A stretch of 52,402 nucleotides of DNA, taken from the NCBI GenBank assembly GCA_021153985.1, contig JAJKJM010000047.1:1-52402 (forward strand). The letters run 5' to 3'. Made by a program: the position numbers and the translations under genes. Below are positions 1 through 8,693 of the stretch, piece by piece. This DNA is from Polaromonas sp. (GTDB lineage: Bacteria; Pseudomonadota; Gammaproteobacteria; Burkholderiales; Burkholderiaceae_C). The notes under the pieces were generated by a model. The model searched no databases. It was not told where the DNA came from and saw nothing but the letters and a program-made list of their open reading frames with translations. Positions within the stretch are counted from its first letter, which is position 1. The number at the start of each line of letters is the position of its first letter.

Positions 1-2829
1 CCCGACCTCACGATGGTGGTGCACTTGCTGTCGCCCAACGACCGCTACGACATGACCTACCTGCGCAACTACGCGGTGCTCAATGTCAAGGACCGCCTGG
101 CACGCATCAACGGCGTGGGCCAGGTGCAGCTGTTCGGCTCCGGTGACTATTCGATGCGCGTCTGGCTGGACCCGCAAAAGGTGGCTGAGCGCGGTTTGTC
201 CGCCGGCGACGTGGTGCGCGCCATCCGCGAGCAGAACATCCAGGCCGCAGCCGGCGTGGTCGGTGCGTCGCCCGGCCTGCCCGGTGTGGACATGCAACTG
301 TCCATCAATGCCCAGGGCCGCCTGCAAAGCGAAGAAGAGTTCGGCGACATCATCGTCAAGACCGACAAGGGCGGCGCCGTGACGCGCCTGCGCGACATCT
401 CGCGCCTGGAACTGGGCGCTTCAGATTACGCGCTGCGCTCCTTGCTGGACAACAAGCAGGCCGTGGCAGTGCCGGTATTTGCCGCGCCGGGCTCCAACGC
501 CATCCAGATCTCCGACGACGTGCAGGCCGTGATGAAGGACCTGAAAAAGAACATGCCTGAAGGCGTGGACTACGAAATCGTTTACGACACCACGCAGTTC
601 GTTCGCTCTTCCATCGAGGCCGTGGTGCACACGCTGCTCGAAGCCGTGGCGCTGGTGGTGCTGGTCGTGATCATCTTCCTGCAAACCTGGCGCGCCTCCA
701 TCATCCCGTTGCTGGCGGTGCCTATTTCGGTCATCGGCACGTTTGCGGTGATGCACCTGTTCGGTTTTTCAATCAATGCGCTCAGCTTGTTCGGGCTGGT
801 GCTGGCCATTGGCATTGTGGTGGACGACGCCATCGTGGTGGTGGAGAACGTCGAGCGAAACATCGAAGGGGGGCTGAGTCCGCGCGACGCCACCTACCGA
901 GCCATGCGAGAGGTGTCGGGCCCCATCATCGCCATTGCGTTGGTGCTGATCGCCGTGTTCGTGCCGCTGGCTTTCATCACCGGCCTGTCGGGCCAGTTCT
1001 ACAAGCAGTTCGCGCTGACCATTGCGATTTCGACTGTGATTTCAGCCGTCAATTCGCTGACCCTGTCGCCGGCCTTGGCCGCCATGCTGCTCAAAGGCCA
1101 TGACGCGCCGAAAGACGCGCTGACCCGCGGCATGGACAAAGTGTTTGGCCGTTTCTTCGGTGCCTTCAACAAGGCCTTCAGCCGCGGTTCTGAAAACTAC
1201 AGCCGCGGTGTTAAGGGCGCGATCTCGCGCAAGGCCATCATGCTGGGTGCCTACCTGGTGCTGGTGCTGGCCACCACGGGCCTCTTCAAGGCCGTGCCCA
1301 GCGGCTTTGTGCCCGGCCAGGACAAGCAATACCTCATCGGTTTTGCGCAACTGCCAGACGGCGCGACGCTGGACCGCACCGAAGACGTGATCCGCAAGAT
1401 CAGCGACATCGCCATGAAGCAACCTGGCGTGGAGCACGCGATTGCTTTCCCGGGCCTGTCGATCAACGGTTTTACCAATAGCTCCAACTCGGGCATCGTA
1501 TTTCTGTCGCTCAAACCGTTTGACCAGCGCAAGAGCGCAGACCTGAGCGCGGGCGCTATCGCCGGCCAGCTCAACGGCAAATTCGGCGGCATCCAGGAAG
1601 CGTTTATCGCGATGTTCCCGCCGCCGCCCGTGCAGGGCCTGGGCACCACCGGCGGTTTCAAGCTGCAACTGGAAGACCGTGGCTCGCTCGGTTACGCCGC
1701 GCTGGACGCCGCCACCAAGGCCTTCATGGGCAAGGCCTACCAGACGCCCGAGCTGGCCGGCATGTTCTCGAGCTTCCAGGTCAACGTGCCGCAGCTCTAT
1801 GCCGACATCGACCGCACCAAAGCGCGCCAGCTCGGCGTGCCGGTGACCGACGTGTTCGACACCATGCAAATCTACCTGGGCAGCCTGTATGCCAATGACT
1901 TCAACAAGTTCGGCCGCACCTACTCCGTGCGTGTCCAGGCCGACGCGCCTTACCGCGCCCGTGCTGAAGACATCGGCCTGCTCAAGGTGCGCTCGGCCAC
2001 CGGCGAAATGGTGCCGCTGTCGGCGTTGATGAAAGTGACGCCGAGCTTTGGCCCTGAACGCGCCATGCGCTACAACGGCTTCCTGTCGGCCGACATCAAC
2101 GGCGGCGCCGCACCCGGCTATTCGTCGGGACAGGCACAGGATGCGGTCGCGCGCATCGCGGCGGAAACCCTGCCGCCCGGCATCAGCTATGAGTGGACGG
2201 ACCTGACCTACCAGGAAATCATTGCCGGCAATTCGGCCATGTGGGTGTTCCCGCTGGCGCTGCTGCTGGTCTTCCTGGTGCTGGCCGCGCAGTATGAAAG
2301 CCTGACCTTGCCGATCGCCATCGTGCTGATCGTGCCCATGGGCCTCTTGGCCGCCATGCTGGGCGTGAAGCTGACCGGCGGCGACAACAATATCTTCACG
2401 CAGATCGGCTTGATTGTGCTGGTGGGGCTGTCGGCGAAGAACGCCATTTTGATTGTGGAGTTTGCGCGCGAGCTGGAGTTTGCCGGGCGCACGCCGCTGC
2501 AGGCTGCGGTTGAAGCCAGCCGCCTGCGTCTGCGCCCCATCCTGATGACCTCGCTGGCTTTCATCATGGGCGTGCTGCCCCTGGTGCTGTCGACCGGTGC
2601 CGGCGCCGAAATGCGCCACGCGATGGGCGTGGCGGTGTTCTCCGGAATGATTGGTGTGACGGCTTTCGGTCTCTTCCTCACGCCGGTGTTCTATGTCACG
2701 CTGCGCGCCCTCACGGGCAACCGGCCGCTGAAGCTGCACGGCGAAGTGCCGCACGTTGAAGCCTTTGCCGGCGCCGGTGGTGCAGGTGTGCACGCGCAAC
2801 CCGCAGCGCCCCTCAAGCTTCACGAATAA
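1..2829 (+). CDS. RND (HAE1/AcrB-type) multidrug efflux inner-membrane pump, 5' end outside window
   Basis: The protein is an inner-membrane, proton-driven drug exporter that works with a periplasmic adaptor (upstream, outside the window) and the outer-membrane channel encoded next. The frame is open from base 1. By comparison with AcrB roughly the first 130 residues are missing, so the ATG at 13 is internal. The fourth transmembrane segment carries GIVVDDAIVVVEN, with the paired Asp of the proton relay, near residue 275 of the visible part. The later segment GLSAKNAILIVEF carries the relay Lys. Both hydrophobic blocks and both periplasmic pore regions are present and the C-terminus is intact. 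The stop lies 33 bases before the lipoprotein gene, so the two are almost certainly co-transcribed. Family assignment is firm. The substrate, and the choice between AcrB, MexB and TtgB-type names, cannot be settled from this sequence. Confidence 0.96.
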   Translation, partial: PDLTMVVHLLSPNDRYDMTYLRNYAVLNVKDRLARINGVGQVQLFGSGDYSMRVWLDPQKVAERGLSAGDVVRAIREQNIQAAAGVVGASPGLPGVDMQLSINAQGRLQSEEEFGDIIVKTDKGGAVTRLRDISRLELGASDYALRSLLDNKQAVAVPVFAAPGSNAIQISDDVQAVMKDLKKNMPEGVDYEIVYDTTQFVRSSIEAVVHTLLEAVALVVLVVIIFLQTWRASIIPLLAVPISVIGTFAVMHLFGFSINALSLFGLVLAIGIVVDDAIVVVENVERNIEGGLSPRDATYRAMREVSGPIIAIALVLIAVFVPLAFITGLSGQFYKQFALTIAISTVISAVNSLTLSPALAAMLLKGHDAPKDALTRGMDKVFGRFFGAFNKAFSRGSENYSRGVKGAISRKAIMLGAYLVLVLATTGLFKAVPSGFVPGQDKQYLIGFAQLPDGATLDRTEDVIRKISDIAMKQPGVEHAIAFPGLSINGFTNSSNSGIVFLSLKPFDQRKSADLSAGAIAGQLNGKFGGIQEAFIAMFPPPPVQGLGTTGGFKLQLEDRGSLGYAALDAATKAFMGKAYQTPELAGMFSSFQVNVPQLYADIDRTKARQLGVPVTDVFDTMQIYLGSLYANDFNKFGRTYSVRVQADAPYRARAEDIGLLKVRSATGEMVPLSALMKVTPSFGPERAMRYNGFLSADINGGAAPGYSSGQAQDAVARIAAETLPPGISYEWTDLTYQEIIAGNSAMWVFPLALLLVFLVLAAQYESLTLPIAIVLIVPMGLLAAMLGVKLTGGDNNIFTQIGLIVLVGLSAKNAILIVEFARELEFAGRTPLQAAVEASRLRLRPILMTSLAFIMGVLPLVLSTGAGAEMRHAMGVAVFSGMIGVTAFGLFLTPVFYVTLRALTGNRPLKLHGEVPHVEAFAGAGGAGVHAQPAAPLKLHE

Positions 2830-2862
2830 CAACAAGCATCGAAAAAGATACAGGAGTTCATC

Positions 2863-4269
2863 ATGAACCACACATCGTCAAAACTACGCACCGCTCTGTT
2901 GCCGCTGCTGGCCGCCCTGGTGCTGGCTGGTTGCGCCACCAGCGCCTCGGTTGATCCGGCCAGCATTCCCGCCGCGCCGTCGGCTTATAAGGAAAACGCT
3001 GCTGCTGTCGCTACGGCAGCAGCCACCGCCCCGCAATCACAAGGCACCTGGTGGAAGGTGTTTGCCGACCCCGTGCTCGACCAGCTGGTCGAGCAGGCAG
3101 GCAATAACAACAACAGCGTGAAAGTGGCCGCAGGCCGGCTGGCCCAGGCGCGAGCCATCTTGCGCAATACCGACGCTGATCGCCTGCCGCAAGTGGGTTT
3201 GAGCGGAGGCGCCGTGCGCCAGAGCAATATCACCACCAACCGCGTGGCGCAGACCACAGTCACGGCCGCCGCCAACTTTTCGTATGAAGTTGATTTGATC
3301 GGCAAGCTGTCGCTCAACTCGGACGCTGCATCGCTGGACGCAAAGTCTCGCGAAGCCCTGCTACGCAGCACCCAGCTGCTGGTGCAGGCCGATGTGGCGC
3401 AGACCTACCTCAACCTGCGCTCACTCGACACGGAGCGCACGCTGGTACGCGACACGCTGCAGGCCTACCGCAACACGCTGCGCCTGACGGAGATCCGCTT
3501 CAAGGAAGGCGACGTGGCCGAGCTGGATGTCGCCCGCGTGCGCACCGAGGTGGCGGCCACCGAATCCGAAGCGTTGGCGCTGGACCGCCGCCGCGCCGAA
3601 CTGGAACATGCGCTGGCCGTGCTGGTCGGCGAGGTGGCTTCCAACTTTGCCGTGGCGCCCACTGAGTGGTCGACGGCGCTGCCGGTCATCCCGGCCGGCG
3701 TCCCCAGCACGGTGCTGGAGCGCCGGCCCGACGTGTCGGCTGCGCAAAGCACCATGCAGGCCGCGCAGGCCCGCGTGGGCGTGGCTGAAGCCGCCTGGTT
3801 CCCGACCTTCTCGCTGACGGCCAACGGCGGTTATGCCGCGCCCGAGATCAAGGACCTGTTCAAGGTGTCCACCCAGGCCTGGGGCGTGGGCGCGCTGCTG
3901 TCGCTGCCGATCTTTGATGGCGGGCGCCGCAAGGCCGGTGTGCAGAACGCGAATGCCGAACTCGACATCGCGCTGGCCAACTACCGCGAGCAGATCCTCG
4001 TCGCCTTCAAGGATGTGGAAGACCAGCTCTCGGCATTGCGCCTGCTGGCTGAGCAGTCGGAAGCGCAATCGCGCTCGGTCGCCTCAGCCACCCGCGCCAC
4101 GGTGCTGTCGGACTCACGCTACCGCAACGGTTTTGTCAGCCAGCTTGAGCTGCTGGACGCCCAGCGCAGCGAATTGCGCAACCGGCGCCAGGCGCTGCAG
4201 GTGAAGACTTCGCAGTACCTGGCAACAGTGGGATTGATCCGGGCCCTTGGCGGTGGATGGACAGTCTGA
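2863..4269 (+). CDS. NodT/OprM-family outer-membrane efflux lipoprotein
   Basis: This is the outer-membrane channel of a tripartite efflux system, forming a trimeric beta-barrel and alpha-barrel duct that exports what the RND pump delivers. The 468-residue product begins with a lipoprotein signal ending LVLAGC, so Cys24 is the predicted lipidated residue. Two outer-membrane-efflux-protein repeats follow, with the usual family features: an early segment WWKVFADPVLDQLV, the ERRPDVSAA motif in the second half, and an LPIFDGGRR turn. A purine-rich AGGAG stands just upstream of the ATG at 2863. The gene directly follows the pump gene on the same strand and is closed by the terminator at 4295-4324, so it is the last gene of the operon. 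Length is normal for the family. Confidence 0.95.
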   Translation: MNHTSSKLRTALLPLLAALVLAGCATSASVDPASIPAAPSAYKENAAAVATAAATAPQSQGTWWKVFADPVLDQLVEQAGNNNNSVKVAAGRLAQARAILRNTDADRLPQVGLSGGAVRQSNITTNRVAQTTVTAAANFSYEVDLIGKLSLNSDAASLDAKSREALLRSTQLLVQADVAQTYLNLRSLDTERTLVRDTLQAYRNTLRLTEIRFKEGDVAELDVARVRTEVAATESEALALDRRRAELEHALAVLVGEVASNFAVAPTEWSTALPVIPAGVPSTVLERRPDVSAAQSTMQAAQARVGVAEAAWFPTFSLTANGGYAAPEIKDLFKVSTQAWGVGALLSLPIFDGGRRKAGVQNANAELDIALANYREQILVAFKDVEDQLSALRLLAEQSEAQSRSVASATRATVLSDSRYRNGFVSQLELLDAQRSELRNRRQALQVKTSQYLATVGLIRALGGGWTV

Positions 4270-4294
4270 ACACTCCAGTGAATGACTGAAATAG

Positions 4295-4324
4295 AAAAGC
4301 CCGGCAATTGCCGGGCTTTTTTTA
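4295..4324 (+). terminator. Rho-independent terminator after the RND efflux operon
   Basis: A perfect hairpin (stem AAAAGCCCGGC / GCCGGGCTTTT around AATT) is followed by further T residues. It sits 25 bases after the stop of the outer-membrane lipoprotein gene and before the convergent old yellow enzyme gene. A-tract and T-tract flank both sides, so it could serve both strands. Confidence 0.93.
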
Positions 4325-4365
4325 ATTCCGCGCCTCCCATTTATCGGAGCGGGGAGGGTTGGCAA

Positions 4366-5454
4366 TCAGGCGGTTGATGTTTGAGCTGCGAGCGTCGGGT
4401 AGTCCGTGTAGCCCTTGGCGCCGGGTGTGTAGAACGTGTCCGGGGAGGGAGCATTCAAGGGCGCGTCCTGGCGCAAGCGCTCGACCAGGTCAGGGTTGGC
4501 GATGAAAGGCCTGCCAATGGCAATCAGGTCCGCACGGCCTTCGCTCAGCGCCTGTTCTGCGCTGGCTTTGTTTTGCCCGCCGGCGAGGATAAAGGGCCCA
4601 TCGAACGCAGCCCTCAAATCGGCCTTCAGCTTCGCCGGAACAGGCGGGGCGCCCATGGCCGAATGGTCCAGGACGTGTATGTACATGAGGCCGAGTGCGG
4701 ACAGCGCCTTCACCAGCGCCAGGTACTGTTCGTCCACGCCTTCGAATGCGCCGGCGGCATTGACCACGCCGTGGGGCGACAGGCGGATGCCGACGCGCTC
4801 AGCGCCGATCTCCTTCGCGGCTGCGTGAGCGACTTCCAGCACCAGCCGGTTGCGCCCTTCGGCTGTGCCGCCGTAGCCGTCCGTGCGGCGATTGATGTTG
4901 GCGTTCAGGAATTGCTCAAGCAGGTAACCGTTGGCGGCGTGCAGTTCGATGCCGTCAAAGCCGGCCTTGATGGCAAGCCGCGCGGCCGTGGCGTATTCGC
5001 CGACCACGGCCTGGATGTCGGCCTCGGTCATGGCGCGCGGCGGCGTGTGCGGCTGGCTGCCCTGGGTATCGGTCCACATCTCGCCAGGGCAGGTTTCAGG
5101 TGAAGGCCCAAGCACTTCGGCGCCGGCCGGCAGGTTGGCCTGGTGGGTCACACGGCCGGTATGCATCAGTTGCACGACAATCTTGCCGCCCTTGGCATGC
5201 ACGGCATCGGTTACCAGCTTCCAGCCTTGCACCTGCGCCTCATTGAACAGGCCGGGGATGCGGGCATAACCCAGGCCGTTGGGCGAGGGCGAAGTTCCTT
5301 CCGTGATGATGAGGCCGGCGCTTGCGCGCTGGCCGTAATAGATGGCCATCAGGCTGTTGGGCGTGTTGTCGCTTGCGCGGCTGCGGGTGAGCGGCGACAT
5401 CACGGCACGGTTCTTGAGCGCAATGCCGCGCAGGGGGAATGCATCGAAAAGCAT
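4366..5454 (-). CDS. Old yellow enzyme family FMN-dependent alkene reductase (NemA-like)
   Basis: This is a cytoplasmic FMN flavoprotein of the NADH:flavin oxidoreductase/NADH oxidase family. Members reduce activated C=C bonds, quinones, maleimides or nitro compounds with NAD(P)H. The 362-residue TIM barrel contains the flavin-site Thr23 in MSPLTRSRA and the substrate-binding pair His172/Asn175 in ELHAANGYL, with Tyr177 as the likely proton donor. The RRTDGYGG segment at about 189-196 and the GGQ and IAIGRPF phosphate-binding motifs near the C-terminus are also present. It lies 62 bases downstream of an SDR gene on the same strand, and both diverge from a MarR regulator. This is the usual arrangement for an electrophile-responsive detoxification unit of the NemRA type, although the regulator here is MarR-like rather than TetR-like. 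Confidence 0.94.
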   Translation of the reverse strand: MLFDAFPLRGIALKNRAVMSPLTRSRASDNTPNSLMAIYYGQRASAGLIITEGTSPSPNGLGYARIPGLFNEAQVQGWKLVTDAVHAKGGKIVVQLMHTGRVTHQANLPAGAEVLGPSPETCPGEMWTDTQGSQPHTPPRAMTEADIQAVVGEYATAARLAIKAGFDGIELHAANGYLLEQFLNANINRRTDGYGGTAEGRNRLVLEVAHAAAKEIGAERVGIRLSPHGVVNAAGAFEGVDEQYLALVKALSALGLMYIHVLDHSAMGAPPVPAKLKADLRAAFDGPFILAGGQNKASAEQALSEGRADLIAIGRPFIANPDLVERLRQDAPLNAPSPDTFYTPGAKGYTDYPTLAAQTSTA

Positions 5455-5516
5455 GAGTTGTCCTTAGGGAATGAAAAGAGGGGCAGAGGAAGAGCAGCAA
5501 CGGTTAGTTCGCTGCC

Positions 5517-6317
5517 TCAGAGAACCTTGTAGCGCGGGGCCGGTGTTCCAACCTGGGTGTTCGCGAACAGTTCGGAGCGGGCAGCCTCGTACTTGTCCCA
5601 CAGGCTGGCATCGGCGACCGACGGCCAGGTGATGGTTTCGCCCTGGTCGAAGCCCGCGAGTGCTGCATCGACCATGTGCTCGGTCGTCATCAGGGCCTCC
5701 TTGTTGAGAGCCGCCAGTGGAACGCCCGACAGGTCCCATATCTCAGTGGCTGTCGATGCGGGCAGCACCAGCTGGACCTTCACCCCGGTGCCTGCCAGCT
5801 CTTCCTGCAGGCCCCGGCTGTATTGCAGTACAAAAGCCTTGGTGCCGCTGTAGACGGCGCTGATGGGCATCGAATGGATGGCCAGGACAGAAGCGATATT
5901 GATGATCACGCCCTGGTTTCTGCCGATGAACGCGGGCACCACCGCCTGGGTCAGGCGCGTCAACGCGGTGATGTTGAGAGCGATCTGGGAGGCCACGTCG
6001 TTTGCTGGCATCCGGGCCGCAGGTGCCAGGCGCGCAAGGCCGGCATTGTTGACCAGGACGCGCACGTCCTCATGGGTGGCCACAATGGTCTCGATCCGTG
6101 CCAAATCCTGCTCTTTGCCCAGATCGGCCACAACAGCCTCAGCTTTGATGTTGTGCGCCTTTGATACCTGTGCGCAGAGCGCCTCCAGGCGGTCAGCGCG
6201 CCGGGCGACAAGGATAAGATCGTAGCCACGCGCGGCGAGGCGGTCCGCATAGACGGCGCCGATGCCCGAAGAAGCCCCTGTGACGAGCGCGACTTTTCTG
6301 GAACTGTTGGTTGTCAT
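5517..6317 (-). CDS. Classical short-chain dehydrogenase/reductase
   Basis: This is an NAD(P)-dependent oxidoreductase of 266 residues; the substrate is unknown. The Rossmann motif TGASSGIG is at 13-20, NNAG at 90-93, the catalytic Ser at 143, and the YSGTK active-site motif at 156-160 (Tyr156, Lys160). The Arg-rich stretch after the second strand (ARRADR) favours NADP(H). It is the first gene transcribed leftwards from the promoter region with the duplicated TTGAGGGCTCAA palindrome, followed after 62 bases by the old yellow enzyme. The pairing suggests successive reductions of an unsaturated carbonyl compound, which is an inference from context. Confidence 0.93.
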   Translation of the reverse strand: MTTNSSRKVALVTGASSGIGAVYADRLAARGYDLILVARRADRLEALCAQVSKAHNIKAEAVVADLGKEQDLARIETIVATHEDVRVLVNNAGLARLAPAARMPANDVASQIALNITALTRLTQAVVPAFIGRNQGVIINIASVLAIHSMPISAVYSGTKAFVLQYSRGLQEELAGTGVKVQLVLPASTATEIWDLSGVPLAALNKEALMTTEHMVDAALAGFDQGETITWPSVADASLWDKYEAARSELFANTQVGTPAPRYKVL

Positions 6318-6336
6318 TGATGGTTTTCCAATAAAA

Positions 6337-6369
6337 TTGAGGGCTCAACTAATAAGGTTGAGGGCTCAA
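6337..6369. promoter_or_regulatory. Two identical operator-like palindromes between SDR and MarR genes
   Basis: The 12-mer TTGAGGGCTCAA (arms TTGAG/CTCAA) occurs at 6337-6348 and again at 6358-6369. The copies start exactly 21 bases apart, two helical turns, so bound dimers would lie on the same DNA face. They fill the region between the divergent SDR start (6317) and the MarR-type start (6429). MarR proteins typically bind such palindromes next to their own gene and repress both directions. Binding by this regulator is an inference. Confidence 0.72.
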
Positions 6370-6428
6370 ATATAGGGGCGATCGCCCTCAAGCTGCAGAA
6401 CAGTGCAGTACTCAACCATTTTTAAAGT

Positions 6429-7016
6429 ATGGGAATTACCGCGAATCCTGTTGATGTGTACGACAGCCTGGATGAGTTCGCCGCCTATGGGGAGGACATC
6501 CTGGGCGGGCGGGCCTGCACGATCACCCCACTGCGCGTTGCGACTCGCAGGCTTGAGCAGCTTTATGACGAAGCGCTGGCACCGTTGAACCTCAAGGCCA
6601 CGCAGCTCGCGCTCATCGCAGGAATACACCGGCTCACGGGCGCCGACCAGCAGGGGCCGGCGCTGCAGGACCTGGCAGCCCTGCTCGCCATTCAACTTTC
6701 TGCCCTGACCCATGCGCTCAGGCCTCTGGTGCGCGACGGCATTGTTGAGTTGCGCCAGGACGCGCAAGACCGCCGGACCAAGCACAGCGTTCTCACCTCG
6801 CTTGGCAAGACCCGGCTTTCGGAAGGCATCGTGCACTGGGCAGCAGTCAACGATCAAGTGGAAGCCGTTCTGGGCTCCGCCTCGGCTGCGAACTTGAGGG
6901 CCCTGGCTGACCAGGTGGCTTCCGACGCGTTTCTGGTGGCCTTCAGGGGAGGAGAGCAACCGCCGGCCCTTGGCACTGAACACAAAGAAGAAAGTACCGA
7001 TCCCCGCGGAGAATGA
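6429..7016 (+). CDS. MarR-family transcriptional regulator
   Basis: This is a 195-residue winged-helix regulator. Helices of the dimer interface precede a DNA-binding region at roughly residues 60-130, with a recognition helix around AIQLSALTHALRPLVRDG and a wing containing QDAQDRRTKHSVLTSLG. The D-x-R-D/R wing signature followed by a TxxG turn is characteristic of MarR. The N-terminal 30 residues and the charged tail (HKEESTDPRGE) are longer than usual. No convincing Shine-Dalgarno sequence precedes the ATG at 6429, so the true start could be a few codons downstream. It is divergent from the SDR/old yellow enzyme pair, with two matching palindromes in the shared promoter region, so autoregulation plus control of that pair is likely. 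The ligand is unknown, perhaps a phenolic or electrophile. Confidence 0.88.
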   Translation: MGITANPVDVYDSLDEFAAYGEDILGGRACTITPLRVATRRLEQLYDEALAPLNLKATQLALIAGIHRLTGADQQGPALQDLAALLAIQLSALTHALRPLVRDGIVELRQDAQDRRTKHSVLTSLGKTRLSEGIVHWAAVNDQVEAVLGSASAANLRALADQVASDAFLVAFRGGEQPPALGTEHKEESTDPRGE

Positions 7017-7113
7017 GCCCAACCCGGCGTATCGGCTCATTTCATCCGGTGGTCCGGCCGGTTCCGGCAGATCCATTTTCTATCGCCCCTTTTGCGGTGT
7101 GCCACCTGGTTTC

Positions 7114-7180
7114 GCTATCTAATTGATAGCTGGTGGTCAAGGCCCCTATTGGGCTGGAGGCCTGAATCGTTCTTAAAATG
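7114..7180 (+). repeat. Dispersed GCTAT-hairpin intergenic repeat, copy 1
   Basis: The hairpin GCTATCTAATTGATAGC (7114-7130) is followed by a spacer and then TTGGGCTGGAGGCC and TTCTTAAAATGG. The same layout recurs in copies at 7262-7327 (opposite strand), 32498-32559, 44460-44526, 48137-48202 and 51080-51146. It lies in a 405-base gene-free gap (7017-7421). Confidence 0.75.
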
Positions 7181-7189
7181 GATGGGGAA

Positions 7190-7217
7190 GTGCTCCGGAA
7201 GCCGTGCTCCGGAAGCC
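7190..7217. repeat. 14-bp perfect tandem duplication
   Basis: GTGCTCCGGAAGCC is present twice in immediate succession (7190-7203 and 7204-7217), between two oppositely oriented copies of the dispersed repeat. No gene is evident here. It may be a slippage or repair scar. Confidence 0.85.
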
Positions 7218-7261
7218 GTTCTGGGCTTGCGTCCGAAATCGCCCCATAGACTTCCAACCCT

Positions 7262-7327
7262 TTTTTACGTGCCAAAAATGGCCGGAGCCCAATCAGTACA
7301 TGCGCCGCCAGCTATCGAATTGATAGT
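7262..7327 (-). repeat. Dispersed GCTAT-hairpin intergenic repeat, copy 2 (inverted)
   Basis: Read on the minus strand, the hairpin ACTATCAATTCGATAGC is followed by GATTGGGCTCCGGCCA and a T-rich end, matching the layout of copy 1. One base of the hairpin is mismatched. With copy 1 it forms an inverted pair flanking the 14-bp duplication in the 7017-7421 gap. No other feature is evident in this gap. Confidence 0.65.
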
Positions 7328-7421
7328 GAATAGGTAGCGCTTACAGCCGCCGGGGCTGGCCATCTGTTAAAACACTTGGCTTCCTTCTTGTTCTTCGTTT
7401 GTTCCTCTTTGTCTGCCCCTG

Positions 7422-8681
7422 ATGTCTGTTTCACCTGCTGTTCCCGTAACTTCTTCCGCTAGCGCTTCCGCTGAGCCCCTCACCATCCACTGGACGGAGG
7501 GCGGCGAGGCGCGTTCTGCGCGCTGGCGTTCCGAGCGCGGCGCATCGCCGCCCAAGCGCGTGGTGATCGCTGACGACACCCTCGCGGCAGATGCGGCCTA
7601 CCGCCTGGCGTGCGAAGGCACGGGCCTGCTCTGGCGCGGCGACTTCCAGAACGCCCGGCTGTTGCTGCAGGCGTTGGCGCGCCGTGTCGACAAACCAGCC
7701 AAACCCAAGCGCGACAAACGTGTCAAGGACCAGAAGGCGGCAGACGCCAGCGCCCCGGTGCCAGCGACCGCCCCGGTTTTCCCCGAAGCCTTTCACCTGC
7801 ACCGCCAGGCCCAGGCGCAGCGCGCCCGGGTGCTCAGCATGGTGCTGATCCCGTTTGATGCGGACTACAGCATTCCTTTGCGCCGCGCCCCGGATGCGAA
7901 GAAGGCTTGCTCAGAAGCCTGGGGACCTGCCAAAGAAAGCAATGGTTCTTCCGTGGCATCCCTGCGCGAATTGATGGGTTTCATCAGTTCGCACGAATGG
8001 CGGCGCAAGGGCGTTCCCATTCCCGCCCTGGGCGAAGACGGACCACACAACCGCATCCATCCGCACTACGGCGTTTTCTCGCCGGTGCGTGGCGAATACA
8101 TCGACCTGGTGGCCCAGGCGCCTGTACCTGAAGGCACAGATGACTTGCTCGGTTTTGACATCGGCACCGGCACCGGCGTGCTGGCCGCGGTGCTGGCCCT
8201 GCGCAGCGGTGTGCAGCGCGTGATTGCGACAGACCAGGACCCGCGTGCATTGGCCTGCGCGCGTGACAACCTCAAGCGGCTCGGCTTTCCGCAAATCGAA
8301 GTGCGTGAGGCCAACCTGTTTCCTGAAGGCAAGGCGCACATCATTGTCTGCAACCCACCGTGGTTGCCCGCGCGCCCGGGTTCGCCGATTGAGCACGCCG
8401 TGTATGACGAAGACAGCCGCATGCTGCTGGGCTTTCTCAATGGCCTGGCGGCCCACCTGGAGCCCAAGGGCGAGGGCTGGCTGATCCTGTCGGACATTGC
8501 CGAGCACCTGGGCCTGCGCACACGCACGTGGCTGCTGGCCGCGATAGACGCTGCCGGACTCAAGGTGGTCGACCGGCTGGACGCGCAGCCGCATCACCCC
8601 AAGGCCGCAGACGCGAGCGATGCGCTGCATGCGGCACGCGCGGCCGAAGTCACGTCGCTGTGGCGATTGGCCGCCAAATAA
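7422..8681 (+). CDS. PrmC/HemK-like SAM-dependent methyltransferase
   Basis: This is a 419-residue class I SAM-dependent methyltransferase, probably acting on a macromolecule. The C-terminal half holds motif I DIGTGTG (246-252), an acidic motif II (ATDQDPRAL), and NPPW at 311-314. The last is the active-site tetrapeptide of N-methyltransferases that modify Gln, Asn, adenine or guanine amino groups (HemK/PrmC, RlmG, TrmN6 types). The N-terminal 240 residues lack a recognisable fold, include a Lys-rich linker (about 91-107) and probably bind substrate. The Dus gene follows within 12 bases, so this may be an RNA- or ribosome-modification operon. The specific substrate cannot be named. Confidence 0.88.
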   Translation: MSVSPAVPVTSSASASAEPLTIHWTEGGEARSARWRSERGASPPKRVVIADDTLAADAAYRLACEGTGLLWRGDFQNARLLLQALARRVDKPAKPKRDKRVKDQKAADASAPVPATAPVFPEAFHLHRQAQAQRARVLSMVLIPFDADYSIPLRRAPDAKKACSEAWGPAKESNGSSVASLRELMGFISSHEWRRKGVPIPALGEDGPHNRIHPHYGVFSPVRGEYIDLVAQAPVPEGTDDLLGFDIGTGTGVLAAVLALRSGVQRVIATDQDPRALACARDNLKRLGFPQIEVREANLFPEGKAHIIVCNPPWLPARPGSPIEHAVYDEDSRMLLGFLNGLAAHLEPKGEGWLILSDIAEHLGLRTRTWLLAAIDAAGLKVVDRLDAQPHHPKAADASDALHAARAAEVTSLWRLAAK

Positions 8682-8693
8682 GCCTTGAGTGAC

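Noticed and set aside
1042..2871. Long open frame of about 600 codons on the minus strand opposite the RND pump gene
   Set aside because: It has no start signal, its composition (His, Gln, Arg-rich) is that of an antisense shadow in GC-rich DNA, and the plus-strand gene has clear family motifs.
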